Shown one piece after another: positions 1 through 7,805 of a stretch of DNA of 64,000 nucleotides (position 1 is its first letter; the number at the start of each line of letters is the position of its first letter). Source of the stretch: Kibdelosporangium aridum (GTDB taxonomy: Bacteria; Actinomycetota; Actinomycetes; Mycobacteriales; Pseudonocardiaceae). The notes under the pieces are model-generated. The model saw only the letters and a list, made by a program, of their open reading frames with translations, did not search any database and was not told the DNA's origin. The DNA lies in contig NZ_FWXV01000011.1 in assembly GCF_900176515.1 (NCBI RefSeq), forward strand, positions 186,001 through 250,000, read 5' to 3'. A program made the position numbers and the translations under genes.

Positions 1-714
1 AAGATGGCAGTCGGGGTTGCCGACGGTATGCAGGATGGCGGGCAGGCCGCCGGGATCGACGCCAGGAACGACGTGACGTGCTGCCGCCGCGCGGATCGCG
101 TCGATGGCCACGGTGATGTCGCCGTCGCGGCGATTCTTGAACCCGACCGGCATCGACAAGCCGCTGGCGAGCATGCGGTGGTTTTGGCTTTCCACTGTGC
201 GGGCGCCGATAGCGCCCCACGAGACACTGTCTGCGAGGTACGCCGGGATGGTGGTGTCCAGCCATTCGCATGCGACGGGCAGGCCGCGTTCGGCGAGCTC
301 GAGCAGGAGGTGCCGGGCGATCCGCAGTCCATGGTTGACGTCGCCGGTGCCGTCGAGGTGGGGGTCGTTGATGAGGCCTTTCCAGCCACCGATCGTTCGT
401 GGTTTTTCGAAGTACACGCGCATGACGATCAGGAGGTCGTCGGTGAACCGGCCGGCCATGGTGGCGAGGTGGTCGGCGTAGTCGAGTGCCGCGGCGGGGT
501 CGTGGATCGAGCATGGCCCAGTGATCACGAGCAGCCGGTCGTCCGTACCGTCCAGAACGCGCAGGACAGTCTCACGACCTCGTCGCACGGTGTCTGCCGC
601 TTTGGCGCTGAGCGGCAGTTCGTGGTGCAGCAGGGCCGGTGTGACCAGTGGGACCATGCGGTCGATCCGTTGGTTGTCCAGGTCGACCGCGGCGGCGGCA
701 GTAGGTGTTGTCAT
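1..714 (-). CDS. DAHP synthase (class I, AroF/G/H-like), 3' end cut by window edge
   Basis: This is 3-deoxy-D-arabino-heptulosonate-7-phosphate synthase. It condenses phosphoenolpyruvate with erythrose-4-phosphate at the entry of the shikimate pathway. GPA clusters usually carry a dedicated copy to feed tyrosine and Hpg. The ATG at 714 opens a frame with MTTPTAAAAVDLDNQRID, then LLVITGPCSIHD near residue 65, MRVYFEKPRT near residue 95, GWKGLINDP, and SWGAIGARTVESQNHR. These are hallmark segments of the metal-dependent class I enzyme. The frame stays open to base 1, so about 238 codons are present and the C-terminal third is missing. It follows dpgD after 130 nt and could belong to the same transcript. 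Family assignment is sure; the exact start is less so because the ribosome site is weak. Confidence 0.93.
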   Translation of the reverse strand, partial: MTTPTAAAAVDLDNQRIDRMVPLVTPALLHHELPLSAKAADTVRRGRETVLRVLDGTDDRLLVITGPCSIHDPAAALDYADHLATMAGRFTDDLLIVMRVYFEKPRTIGGWKGLINDPHLDGTGDVNHGLRIARHLLLELAERGLPVACEWLDTTIPAYLADSVSWGAIGARTVESQNHRMLASGLSMPVGFKNRRDGDITVAIDAIRAAAARHVVPGVDPGGLPAILHTVGNPDCHL

Positions 715-844
715 CACAGGTATCCACGGTTTCTGCCGGCACCAGGCGGTAGCGATAGCCAGGATTTCCCGGCCCGGCCGGCGGTCTGGAGGTCAACGAC
801 TGACCTGGCTCGAAACTGGTGGTCTCGGGTCAGCAAACCCATCT

Positions 845-1648
845 TCACATGTATTGCCCTGTCCAAACCGGATCCCGTTTCTCGGTGAAGGCCCGGACGC
901 CCTCGACCGCGTCCTTGCTCCGCCTGCGGCGCTCCTCCCAGGGATACGTGGCGGTGAATGCCTCTTCGAGAGGGAGGTCGAGCGACCGCAGTGCGGCCTG
1001 TTTGATCGCGCGAACCGAGAGCGGGGCAGCGCGCACGAGGCTGTCGGTCCATCCGGCGACGCACTGATCCAGCTCATCCAGCGGCACGACCTCGTTCACC
1101 AGTCCGTATCGAAGGGCCGTCGCCGCATCCATCCGGCGACCGGTCAACAGGTAGCCCATCGCCACCTTCTGCGGCAGCTGCCGCGGCAGCCGGAACACGC
1201 CTCCCGCCCCCGGGATCAGTCCAAGTTGGACCTCTGGCAGGCCGAATACCGCCTCCGTCGAGGCAATGACGATGTCGCAGGCGAGCACCAGCTCGAAGCC
1301 TCCGCCCAGCGCGTAGCCATGTACCCGGGCGACCACCGGCTTGCAGAGCGTGAAACGGTCGGTCAGCCGGGGATGGCCTGCCTGGCCCCGGCTGCTGAAT
1401 GTCGACTCTTCCTCGCCGGCGTCGTTGCGCTGAGCGCGTTCCTTGAGGTCCTGGCCGACGGTGAACGCGCGATTCCCCGCGCCGGTCAGGACTACCACCC
1501 TGATCTCGTCGTCGGCCTCGACGTCATCCCAGATGCCAGCGAGTTCCTCGTGCATCTGCCGGTCCATCGCGTTCAGCACTTCGGGCCGGTCCATCGTCAC
1601 GTAGGCGACGTGGTCCTTTTTCTCGTACCGCACCCGGGTGTAGTTCAT
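845..1648 (-). CDS. dpgD: DpgD, enoyl-CoA hydratase-like enzyme of Dpg synthesis
   Basis: A 267-residue crotonase-fold protein. With DpgA and DpgB it helps form and aromatise 3,5-dihydroxyphenylacetyl-CoA, the precursor of 3,5-dihydroxyphenylglycine (Dpg). The N-terminus MNYTRVRYEKKDHVAYVTMD is followed by crotonase signatures: VVLTGAGNRAFTVGQDL near residue 55, HGYALGGGFELVLACD near 110 and GLIPGAGG near 143. The ATG at 1648 overlaps the dpgC stop (ATGA), so translation is probably coupled. A longer frame reaching back to 2407 is an artefact of an open reading frame inside dpgC. It is the last gene of the dpgABCD operon. Confidence 0.95.
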   Translation of the reverse strand: MNYTRVRYEKKDHVAYVTMDRPEVLNAMDRQMHEELAGIWDDVEADDEIRVVVLTGAGNRAFTVGQDLKERAQRNDAGEEESTFSSRGQAGHPRLTDRFTLCKPVVARVHGYALGGGFELVLACDIVIASTEAVFGLPEVQLGLIPGAGGVFRLPRQLPQKVAMGYLLTGRRMDAATALRYGLVNEVVPLDELDQCVAGWTDSLVRAAPLSVRAIKQAALRSLDLPLEEAFTATYPWEERRRRSKDAVEGVRAFTEKRDPVWTGQYM

Positions 1649-2943
1649 GCCGATCCCGCCGCGAACCTGCCGACCTTGCCGATCACGTCCGCGCCGTAGA
1701 TGCGCAACGACTGCTGCAGGGCGAATTCGGCCATGTATCGGCCGAACTGCTCGGGTGGTTCCTCGGCCAGGTTGATCATGCGCCGGTTGGCCAGCACCGC
1801 GTCCGCGCCGAGGCGGGCAAGTGCGCTCTCGATCGCCGCGTCCATCTCCTCCGGCGGGACGACCTCGTCGACGATCAACCGTGCGTCCGGCTCGTCCGCC
1901 CGGATCTGACGGCCGCCGAGGATCACCTGCCGGGCCACGCGCGGCCCGGTGAACCGGGTGAGCCGGTAGTTCGACGCGCCGGGAATGATCCCTTCCTTCG
2001 CCGCGGGCAGGCTGATGTAGGCGTCGGACGCCGCGAGCACGTGGTCGAAGACCAGCAGGAGTTGGGCTCCGCCGCCGATGGCGAAGGAATCGACGGCCGC
2101 CAGCCATGGCTTGTCGATGAACCGCGAGTGCCACGAACCGCCCGTGAACACGCCGCGAACGATCTTGTGGATGTAGCCAAGTTCGCGCCGCAGCAGGAAA
2201 TCCACGAGCGGAATGTCGCCAGAGCTCAGCTTCTTGAGGTTGATGCCCGCGCAGAACACCCGGCGCCCCCGGTACCGGGGATGCGTCATCTCTCCGCCCC
2301 GGACCATCCCGACTCGGACGGACGGGTCGAGCAGCGCCAGGTCGACCGCGGTCTCCATGTCGTCGACCTGCTGAACGTCCTCGGCGTTCAGGCAGTCGTC
2401 CCGGCACAGGGTCAGGTACGCGACGCCGTCACGGCGCTCCAGCCGGACCGCCTCCATTTCCACGACGCCGGACTCGGCGAACTCTCCAAGCAACCGCAAA
2501 GCATTGGGGCTGGGTCGAAGCATGGCGTCGAGCAGGTGCGGACCGGCCTTCGGGGCACGCAGGATCCCGCGCAGGAATATGCCCTGGTCGATCTCGCGCC
2601 CTTCCTTTTCCGCCTGTGGCCGCGAACGCTCGGCTGCCATCTGCTCGTCCGTGGGCACCAGGCCGGGATAAGCCGAGGCGGCGGCCCGGACGAGTTCGTC
2701 GACGCGCAGGTACTGAGTCCGGCCCGCGGTGAGTTCGTCGTAGATGTCCTCGGCATGCGCCTCGACGTAGTCCGCGCGCATCGCCCTGATCTTGTCCAGC
2801 GCCGAGGACGCGGTGTCGCGCTGCGCAGAGGTCCGGGCAGGAGGCAACGGCAGCTCATCGAGCAGGTCATCGACTCGTTGAGCCGCCATCGCCAGGGCTC
2901 GGCGGTCGAGCCCTGGCGACAGAGTCACGGAATCCGTTGTCAC
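1645..2943 (-). CDS. dpgC: DpgC, cofactor-free 3,5-dihydroxyphenylacetyl-CoA dioxygenase
   Basis: DpgC (432 residues) oxidises 3,5-dihydroxyphenylacetyl-CoA to 3,5-dihydroxyphenylglyoxylate. The family uses O2 directly, without metal or flavin. The N-terminal ~170 residues are the helical extension typical of DpgC. They are followed by a crotonase core with FCAGINLKKLSSG near residue 238, DKPWLAAVDSFAIGGGAQLL near 285-305 and KEGIIPGASNYRL near 325. The GTG start at 2943 overlaps the dpgB stop (GTGA). The product is transaminated to Dpg by HpgT, encoded at 13.1 kb. Dpg is needed at positions 3 and 7 of the predicted peptide. Confidence 0.96.
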   Translation of the reverse strand: MTTDSVTLSPGLDRRALAMAAQRVDDLLDELPLPPARTSAQRDTASSALDKIRAMRADYVEAHAEDIYDELTAGRTQYLRVDELVRAAASAYPGLVPTDEQMAAERSRPQAEKEGREIDQGIFLRGILRAPKAGPHLLDAMLRPSPNALRLLGEFAESGVVEMEAVRLERRDGVAYLTLCRDDCLNAEDVQQVDDMETAVDLALLDPSVRVGMVRGGEMTHPRYRGRRVFCAGINLKKLSSGDIPLVDFLLRRELGYIHKIVRGVFTGGSWHSRFIDKPWLAAVDSFAIGGGAQLLLVFDHVLAASDAYISLPAAKEGIIPGASNYRLTRFTGPRVARQVILGGRQIRADEPDARLIVDEVVPPEEMDAAIESALARLGADAVLANRRMINLAEEPPEQFGRYMAEFALQQSLRIYGADVIGKVGRFAAGSA

Positions 2944-3596
2944 GACGCGGCTTCCCGCCGCAAGGCCCGGTCAGCCGCGGCCAAGTGAGCACCGAGCGCG
3001 TCCTCGAAGGTGGTCGAGCCGGCTTCGAAGATCAGCTGCCTGCGGATCGCCATTTCCTTGCCGTCCACGGCATCGACCGTCTCGGCCAGATCGGCCAGCG
3101 TCGCTGCCGGGTCTTCGGAGATCTCGTCGATCAGGTTGAGGGCGAGCGCCCGGTCGGCATCGATCGGGGCACCAAGCAACACAGCCCGCCGGATCGCGGC
3201 CGCACCAGCCTGCTGCGTGAGCCGGTGAACGGTCATCCCCGGCCAGGTGGCACCGCCGGCCTCGGCGAGCAGCAAGCGGGTGCCCGGAGCGACGATCCGG
3301 ACGTCCGCAGCCAGCAGGAGGTCCAGTGCCATTCCGGCGCAGTCGCCCGACGCCACCACGATCGTGACCCGGCTGAGCCGTTCGAACCGGCGCACCACCC
3401 GTTCCCACTTGGAGACCAGACCGACTGTCAGCCCTTCGGACCAGCCGGCAGGCGGGGCACCCGTGACGTGGATCGTGACCGGGCCGGACTCCCGATGGTC
3501 CTCGGCGCGGTCACAGAGGCCGGCCAGCTCCTCGACCGACGCCGCCGACAGTGGCCGAGTGCCATCGAGCCGCAGCACCAGTTCGCTATTCACCAT
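2940..3596 (-). CDS. dpgB: DpgB, enoyl-CoA hydratase-like partner of DpgA
   Basis: A 218-residue crotonase-family protein that raises the rate of DpgA-driven Dpg precursor formation, probably by catalysing dehydration and aromatisation. It is shorter than DpgC or DpgD and has a divergent crotonase core: VVASGDCAGMALDLLLAADV near residue 82 and GATWPGMTVHRLTQQAG near 113. The ATG at 3596 lies inside the end of dpgA (7-nt overlap) and its stop overlaps dpgC, so the four dpg genes are translationally linked. The first glycine-rich oxyanion loop is weaker than in DpgD, as expected for DpgB. Confidence 0.93.
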   Translation of the reverse strand: MVNSELVLRLDGTRPLSAASVEELAGLCDRAEDHRESGPVTIHVTGAPPAGWSEGLTVGLVSKWERVVRRFERLSRVTIVVASGDCAGMALDLLLAADVRIVAPGTRLLLAEAGGATWPGMTVHRLTQQAGAAAIRRAVLLGAPIDADRALALNLIDEISEDPAATLADLAETVDAVDGKEMAIRRQLIFEAGSTTFEDALGAHLAAADRALRREAAS

Positions 3597-4690
3597 TGGA
3601 TGAGCGCCATTTCGATTGTGGAGCCAGGCCCCATGGTCATGAGCACGCCGTAGTCCCCGGGCCGGGTGATGCCCTCTTCGGCGAGTCGCTCGTAGGAGAA
3701 CAGGAAGGAGCCGCTGGAGAGGTTGCCGTAGTCACGCAGCACACCGGTGGTGTGGCGGACGTCGTGCCGGCTCAGGCCGAGGTTGACGACGACTGCGTCG
3801 ACCACCTTCTTGCCGCCGGAGTGCACCAGCCAATGCCCGATGTCGCTGCGCCGCAGGCCCGTACCGGACAGCAGCCTGTTGACGACGATCTCGGCGTGCG
3901 CACCGACCACGTAAGGGATCTGCGGGTCGAGGAAGAAGCTGAAGCGGTCCTGGTCGCGGTCCCAGTCGTAGCGCATCGCGTCGACTGCGTCGGTGATGAT
4001 GTAGCTGGCGAACTTCAGGACCCGCGGACCGGACACCCGCCCATCACCGGAGACGACGGCAAGTGCGGCGGCTCCGTCGCCGAACAGGCTGTTGACGACC
4101 GCGGTCCGCATCGTGCCGTCCAGGGCGTAAGCGGCGGAACATGCCTCGCTGCACAGGACGACGCCGAGCTCGCCCGGGTGTGCCGCAGACCAGCCCGCGA
4201 CCACGTTGAGTGCGTTCAGGCCCGCGTTGCACCCCATGCCGACGATGTCCGAACGGCTGCAATGCGGGTCGATCCCCAGTTCACGGATGATCAGTGCGCT
4301 CAGGCCGGGGGTCAGGAAGCCGGTGGACGTGACGCAGCACAGGTGACGCAGGTCCGAAAGCGTCGCTCCCGCCGACTTCAGGCAGGCCTCGAGCGCCCGG
4401 CAGCCCATGTCGACAGCGATCTTCTTGTGTTTGTCCAGAAGATCGCCCTGCGGTTCGGATATCCGTCCGCCGCCGGGGCTCTCCGGGGGAAGCGTGAGGA
4501 AGCGCCGATCGATCGCGCTGTTGAGGAAGACCGACCGGATCTTGGGATCGTCGACGTCGAGGATTTCGAGAAGCTCGGACTGCGAGTAGGACGTGTCGGA
4601 CACGGCGGTCCCGACGCCGGCGAACCTGGTGATCTCGGTCAGTCCGGTGAGGACGGAAAGATCCTCGGCCGGCGCGATGCTGGTCGTCAT
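3590..4690 (-). CDS. dpgA: DpgA, type III polyketide synthase (3,5-dihydroxyphenylacetyl-CoA synthase)
   Basis: DpgA is a chalcone-synthase-like type III PKS. It condenses four malonyl-CoA units to the 3,5-dihydroxyphenylacetyl-CoA skeleton, the first step to Dpg. The core is textbook: GMGCNAGLNALNVVAGWS before the active-site region LCSEACSAAYALDG (catalytic Cys in SEACS), then LFGDGAAALAV, and the C-terminal YGVLMTMGPGSTIEMALIQW. I place the start at the ATG at 4690 (366 residues, MTTSIAPAEDL). It overlaps, as ATGA, the stop of a 22-codon ORF that has the better ribosome site. An in-frame ATG at 4780 would give 396 residues, and an in-frame GTG lies just upstream of 4690. The gene heads dpgABCD. 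Confidence 0.95.
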   Translation of the reverse strand: MTTSIAPAEDLSVLTGLTEITRFAGVGTAVSDTSYSQSELLEILDVDDPKIRSVFLNSAIDRRFLTLPPESPGGGRISEPQGDLLDKHKKIAVDMGCRALEACLKSAGATLSDLRHLCCVTSTGFLTPGLSALIIRELGIDPHCSRSDIVGMGCNAGLNALNVVAGWSAAHPGELGVVLCSEACSAAYALDGTMRTAVVNSLFGDGAAALAVVSGDGRVSGPRVLKFASYIITDAVDAMRYDWDRDQDRFSFFLDPQIPYVVGAHAEIVVNRLLSGTGLRRSDIGHWLVHSGGKKVVDAVVVNLGLSRHDVRHTTGVLRDYGNLSSGSFLFSYERLAEEGITRPGDYGVLMTMGPGSTIEMALIQW

Positions 4691-4755
4691 CGATACATCC
4701 ACCCCCAGGTACGGAGCTTGCTCCTCAGTAGCTGCTTGACCTGTGACACGGCCAT
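4687..4755 (-). CDS. 22-residue leader ORF coupled to dpgA
   Basis: A small ORF begins at the ATG at 4755, eight nucleotides after the strong Shine-Dalgarno stretch AAAGG within CGAAAGGTGAGGTCA. It encodes 22 residues: it begins MAVSQVKQLL, is basic in the middle (RSKLR), contains two Trp, and ends MYR. Its TGA (4687-4689) overlaps the dpgA ATG as ATGA. It is out of frame with dpgA. I infer that it loads ribosomes and couples them into dpgA, which lacks an obvious ribosome site of its own. It may instead be accidental, with dpgA starting upstream at 4780 or at the nearby GTG. No known peptide family is recognised. Confidence 0.4.
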   Translation of the reverse strand: MAVSQVKQLLRSKLRTWGWMYR

Positions 4756-4848
4756 TGACCTCACCTTTCGTTGATCTCATCGCCTCATCGCGAAGGTAAC
4801 CGCGGCCGATCTGGGCGGTCCAGATCGTCCAACGTCACGAGCGGTACG

Positions 4849-4885
4849 CCGGGGATGTCCACCCGTGGCAGGTGGACATCCCCGG
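4849..4885 (-). terminator. 15-bp stem-loop downstream of the PQQ quinoprotein gene
   Basis: A perfect 15-bp inverted repeat (CCGGGGATGTCCACC at 4849-4863, complement at 4871-4885) encloses a 7-nt loop. It lies 4 nt past the stop of the quinoprotein gene and upstream of dpgA. It lacks a clear T-run, as is common for actinomycete terminators. It should end transcripts entering from the left-running quinoprotein gene and separate them from the dpg operon. Confidence 0.7.
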
Positions 4886-4889
4886 AGTA

Positions 4890-6473
4890 TCAAAGGCTGA
4901 ACGCCAGTAGCACGCGTCCTGTGTCGGATGGGTACTGCGGCCAGTAGCCCGACTGTACGTAGACCATTCCGTTCGCGATCACCGCACCGCCGCCGGTGCC
5001 GGAGATCGCGCTGCCACTGCCCTCGATTCCGTTGACGCCGGTGAAGGTGCGGACCGTGTCGTAGGTCCACAGCACGCGGCCGTTCGCAGAGTCATACGCC
5101 CGTAGCTTGCCGTCGTTCGAGCCCTCCCACACGAGGCCGGGGCTGCTGGTCGCGGCTGGCCCGTGTGCCAGGGTGCAGCGGCCGGGGTTCTGCCCCGCGC
5201 CACCGGTGGTGCAGCCGTCCGCCGGGTTCGGTGTCTGCCACAACAGGTCGCCGTTCGCCGGGTTCACCGCGAACAGCGTGCCCGGTTTGGCGTTGTACGA
5301 GGCGATATAGAGCCGCTTGCCGTCGTAGCTGGAGCCCCACTGGATGCCGCCTGTACCACCACCAGCCGCCACGCCGAGTTGGCGGCGCCACACGACCTCG
5401 CCTGTGCGGGCGTCGAACACGTGGTAGACGCCCGACTTCTGGCCGACACCGACGAGCGTGCGGTGGCCGACGCGGAAGATGTTCGGTGTGGCGCCGATGT
5501 CGTAGTCAAGCGCGGTGCCGTCGGCAAGTCCCGGGCAGTAGCCTGCCGGATCCGGCTGGGTGCACTCCACCCGCCACGTGTCGGCCTTGGTGACCTGGTT
5601 CTTCCACCGCACGCCACCTGTCCTGGCGTCCAGCGCCAGCAGCGTGTCGAAGTCGCCGCCGCTGCCGGAGTAGTTCTGGCCGGTGCCTACGTAGAGTGTG
5701 CCGGTGAACGGGTCGATCACGGGCGAGCTCCACACTCCGACGCCAGACGGCTCGTACTTCGCCGCGCCGCTCGGCCAGGTGCCGACCTGCTGTGGTTGCG
5801 GCACAGTGTAGTAACGCCAGTCCAACTTTCCAGTGTCCGCGTCGAGCGCGTCGATGTGGCCGCGGAACGTGCAGCACGGGTAGTCCCGGCCGCCCTCGGA
5901 GTTCTCGGAATTGGATACGCCGACGTAAACACGTCCTTTGTAGACTATCGGCGAGCTGGTGACGGTGGCGTACGGGTGCGCGTCGAGGCGACTCGACCAC
6001 TTCAGCGCGCCGGTGCGGACGTCGAGCGCGTAGAAGTAGCCACTCGCGTCGCCGAAGAAGACCTTGCCGCCCGACACCGCCGGCCCGTCCCACACGATCG
6101 CGCGCTCCGCGGGGTTGACCGACGCCAGGGCGAACTCCCACTTCGCGGCACCGGTCTTCGCGTGCCGGGCGTAGAACTTGCCGTCCGAGCCGCCGAAGTA
6201 GATCGTGTCACCGACGACAGCCGGCTCGCTGCGCGCGATCGAGTTCGCGGTCTTCGGATAGGCGAACGCCCATTTCAGCTTCAAGTCCTTGACATTCCGC
6301 GCATTGATGCGGTGCTCGGCCGCGGCGTATCGAGAACCGAAGAGATCCTTCTGCCACGTCGCCCAGTCACCGTCGCTTGTGGACCGTTCAGCAACCGACA
6401 CACTGCCGGTCAGCGGGACGGTCAGAGCCACGACGGCACCGAGCGCGAGCAGTTTCCTGGCGCGCGACAACAC
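4890..6473 (-). CDS. Secreted PQQ-dependent (polyvinyl-alcohol-dehydrogenase-like) beta-propeller protein
   Basis: A 527-residue quinoprotein-type beta-propeller. The GTG at 6473 follows GGAAGGGG by 6 nt and opens a Sec signal peptide: basic RARK, a hydrophobic LLALGAVVALTVPLTG stretch, then a likely cleavage after SVSVA. Repeated blades of the type GxFYALDxxTGALKW run through the protein (for example near residues 75-100 and 115-140). The adjacent cysteines in DYPCCTFRG, near residue 200, match the vicinal disulfide that caps PQQ in quinoprotein alcohol dehydrogenases. It should therefore oxidise an alcohol outside the membrane; the substrate is unknown. It sits between hmo and dpgA on the same strand, with its own terminator. 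I do not know it as a standard GPA gene. One inference is that it oxidises a sugar hydroxyl of the mature lipoglycopeptide. Confidence 0.82.
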   Translation of the reverse strand: MLSRARKLLALGAVVALTVPLTGSVSVAERSTSDGDWATWQKDLFGSRYAAAEHRINARNVKDLKLKWAFAYPKTANSIARSEPAVVGDTIYFGGSDGKFYARHAKTGAAKWEFALASVNPAERAIVWDGPAVSGGKVFFGDASGYFYALDVRTGALKWSSRLDAHPYATVTSSPIVYKGRVYVGVSNSENSEGGRDYPCCTFRGHIDALDADTGKLDWRYYTVPQPQQVGTWPSGAAKYEPSGVGVWSSPVIDPFTGTLYVGTGQNYSGSGGDFDTLLALDARTGGVRWKNQVTKADTWRVECTQPDPAGYCPGLADGTALDYDIGATPNIFRVGHRTLVGVGQKSGVYHVFDARTGEVVWRRQLGVAAGGGTGGIQWGSSYDGKRLYIASYNAKPGTLFAVNPANGDLLWQTPNPADGCTTGGAGQNPGRCTLAHGPAATSSPGLVWEGSNDGKLRAYDSANGRVLWTYDTVRTFTGVNGIEGSGSAISGTGGGAVIANGMVYVQSGYWPQYPSDTGRVLLAFSL

Positions 6474-6527
6474 AAATAACCCCTTCCAGAAACAAACCCC
6501 AATAAACACACCGATCTTCCCGCCAGA

Positions 6528-6556
6528 CACCACACACGTCGATCCACCCGTTGGAC
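6528..6556 (-). promoter_or_regulatory. Possible degenerate StrR/Bbr-type site upstream of the quinoprotein gene
   Basis: On the minus strand GTCCAA is followed after exactly 17 nt by GTGGTG. The published Bbr/Dbv4-type consensus is GTCCAR-N17-TTGGAC, so one half-site is perfect and the other keeps only TGG. It lies in the 240-bp gap (6474-6713) between hmo and the quinoprotein gene, about 55-85 nt before the GTG start. Nothing else recognisable is in this gap. Confidence 0.3.
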
Positions 6557-6713
6557 AGTGACAGGACACGGGCGATCTCCTGGTGCAGCGGCCGCGGGCG
6601 TCGGCCATGGCCTGCTGCCAGCCTCGTCCAACCCGGGCGCAGCCGGCGAACAGCATGGCCGTCAGGATCTCCAACGACGCCGCAGGCTTCGTGTCATGCC
6701 AAGGACCGCTCAG

Positions 6714-7805
6714 TCACTTCCCCGGATCATCAGCCGTACCAAGGGTCCTGGTGCTCAGTCGACGGATCGCGCTCACCGAATCGCATCCCGCCAAGCCCAT
6801 CGCGTTGCGGAACTCGTCGGCGAGCAGGTCGAGCACCAGCCGAACGCCGTCCTGGCCCGCCGCGGCCAGCCCCCACATCACGGGCCGCCCGACCAGCACG
6901 GCCGACGCACCGAGAGCGATTGCCTTGAGGACGTCCCCGCCACTACGGATTCCCCCGTCCAGCAACACTTCGCAGCCGCCGGCGACCGCGGCGGCGATCT
7001 CGCCGAGCATCTCGATGCCTGGCACGGCACCGTCCAACTGTCGCCCTCCGTGGTTGGACACCACGATGCCGTCGGCACCTGCCTCAACGGCCCGGCGTGC
7101 GTCCTCGACGGCGAGGACCCCCTTGAGCACCACCGGAAGGCCCGTGTGCGCGCGGACCGCCTCCACAGATTCCCATGTGGCCGGGGCGAATTCGCGGGCG
7201 GTGTGATCGGCGACGGCCGAAGCTCCTTGGGTACGACGGTGCGCGGCAGTTCCGGCGTCGAAGTTGGCCGCCGTCACCGACTCCGGCAGTGCGAAGCCGT
7301 TGCGCATGTCACGCAATCGCCGCCCCATCCACGGCACGTCGACGGTGAACACGATCGCCTCGCATCCGGAGTCCTCCGCGCGGCGGACGAGCTCCAGAGA
7401 TCTCTTCTCCTCCCGCAGCCAGTACAGCTGGAACCACGGCCGGCCGCCGACGGCCGTGATCTCCTCCAGCGCGACGCTGCTCAGGGTGCAGATGGTGTAG
7501 GGCACGCCTGCGTTCCTGGCCGCGCGAGCCGCCGCGAGCTCCCCCTCGGGATGGAACAGCCGCTGGTACGCGACCGGCGCGACCGCGATCGGCAGCGCGG
7601 CGCGCCGGCCAAGGATCTCGACCTCGGTGGTGGTGTCCGTCAGGTCGCGCAGCATCCGGGGGATCAGGAAGATCCGCTCGAGCGCGGTGCGGTTGGCCAC
7701 CAGAGACGACTCGGTACCGCTGCCCCCGGCGAGAAAGTCCCAGATCTCGCCGGGCAGCCCCGCACGGGCGGCACGTTCGAGGTCGGCCAGGGAAACGTAC
7801 GTCAT
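6714..7805 (-). CDS. hmo: Hmo, 4-hydroxymandelate oxidase (FMN)
   Basis: A 363-residue FMN-dependent alpha-hydroxyacid oxidase. It converts L-4-hydroxymandelate to 4-hydroxyphenylglyoxylate, the middle step of 4-hydroxyphenylglycine (Hpg) synthesis. Visible features are FLAGGSGTESS near residue 24, LPIAVAPVAYQRLFHPEGE near 70-88, the catalytic segment GIVVSNHGGRQLDG near 243-256 (His base and Arg), and VLLDGGIRSGGDVLKAIALG near 280-297. The ATG at 7805 overlaps the hmaS stop (ATGA). It acts between HmaS and HpgT. A broken partial copy of this gene lies at 63.2-63.5 kb. Confidence 0.96.
   Translation of the reverse strand: MTYVSLADLERAARAGLPGEIWDFLAGGSGTESSLVANRTALERIFLIPRMLRDLTDTTTEVEILGRRAALPIAVAPVAYQRLFHPEGELAAARAARNAGVPYTICTLSSVALEEITAVGGRPWFQLYWLREEKRSLELVRRAEDSGCEAIVFTVDVPWMGRRLRDMRNGFALPESVTAANFDAGTAAHRRTQGASAVADHTAREFAPATWESVEAVRAHTGLPVVLKGVLAVEDARRAVEAGADGIVVSNHGGRQLDGAVPGIEMLGEIAAAVAGGCEVLLDGGIRSGGDVLKAIALGASAVLVGRPVMWGLAAAGQDGVRLVLDLLADEFRNAMGLAGCDSVSAIRRLSTRTLGTADDPGK

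Noticed and set aside
845..2407. A 520-codon frame suggesting a DpgC-DpgD fusion
   Set aside because: The upstream part is an out-of-frame reading of dpgC; DpgD starts at 1648 with an ATGA overlap.
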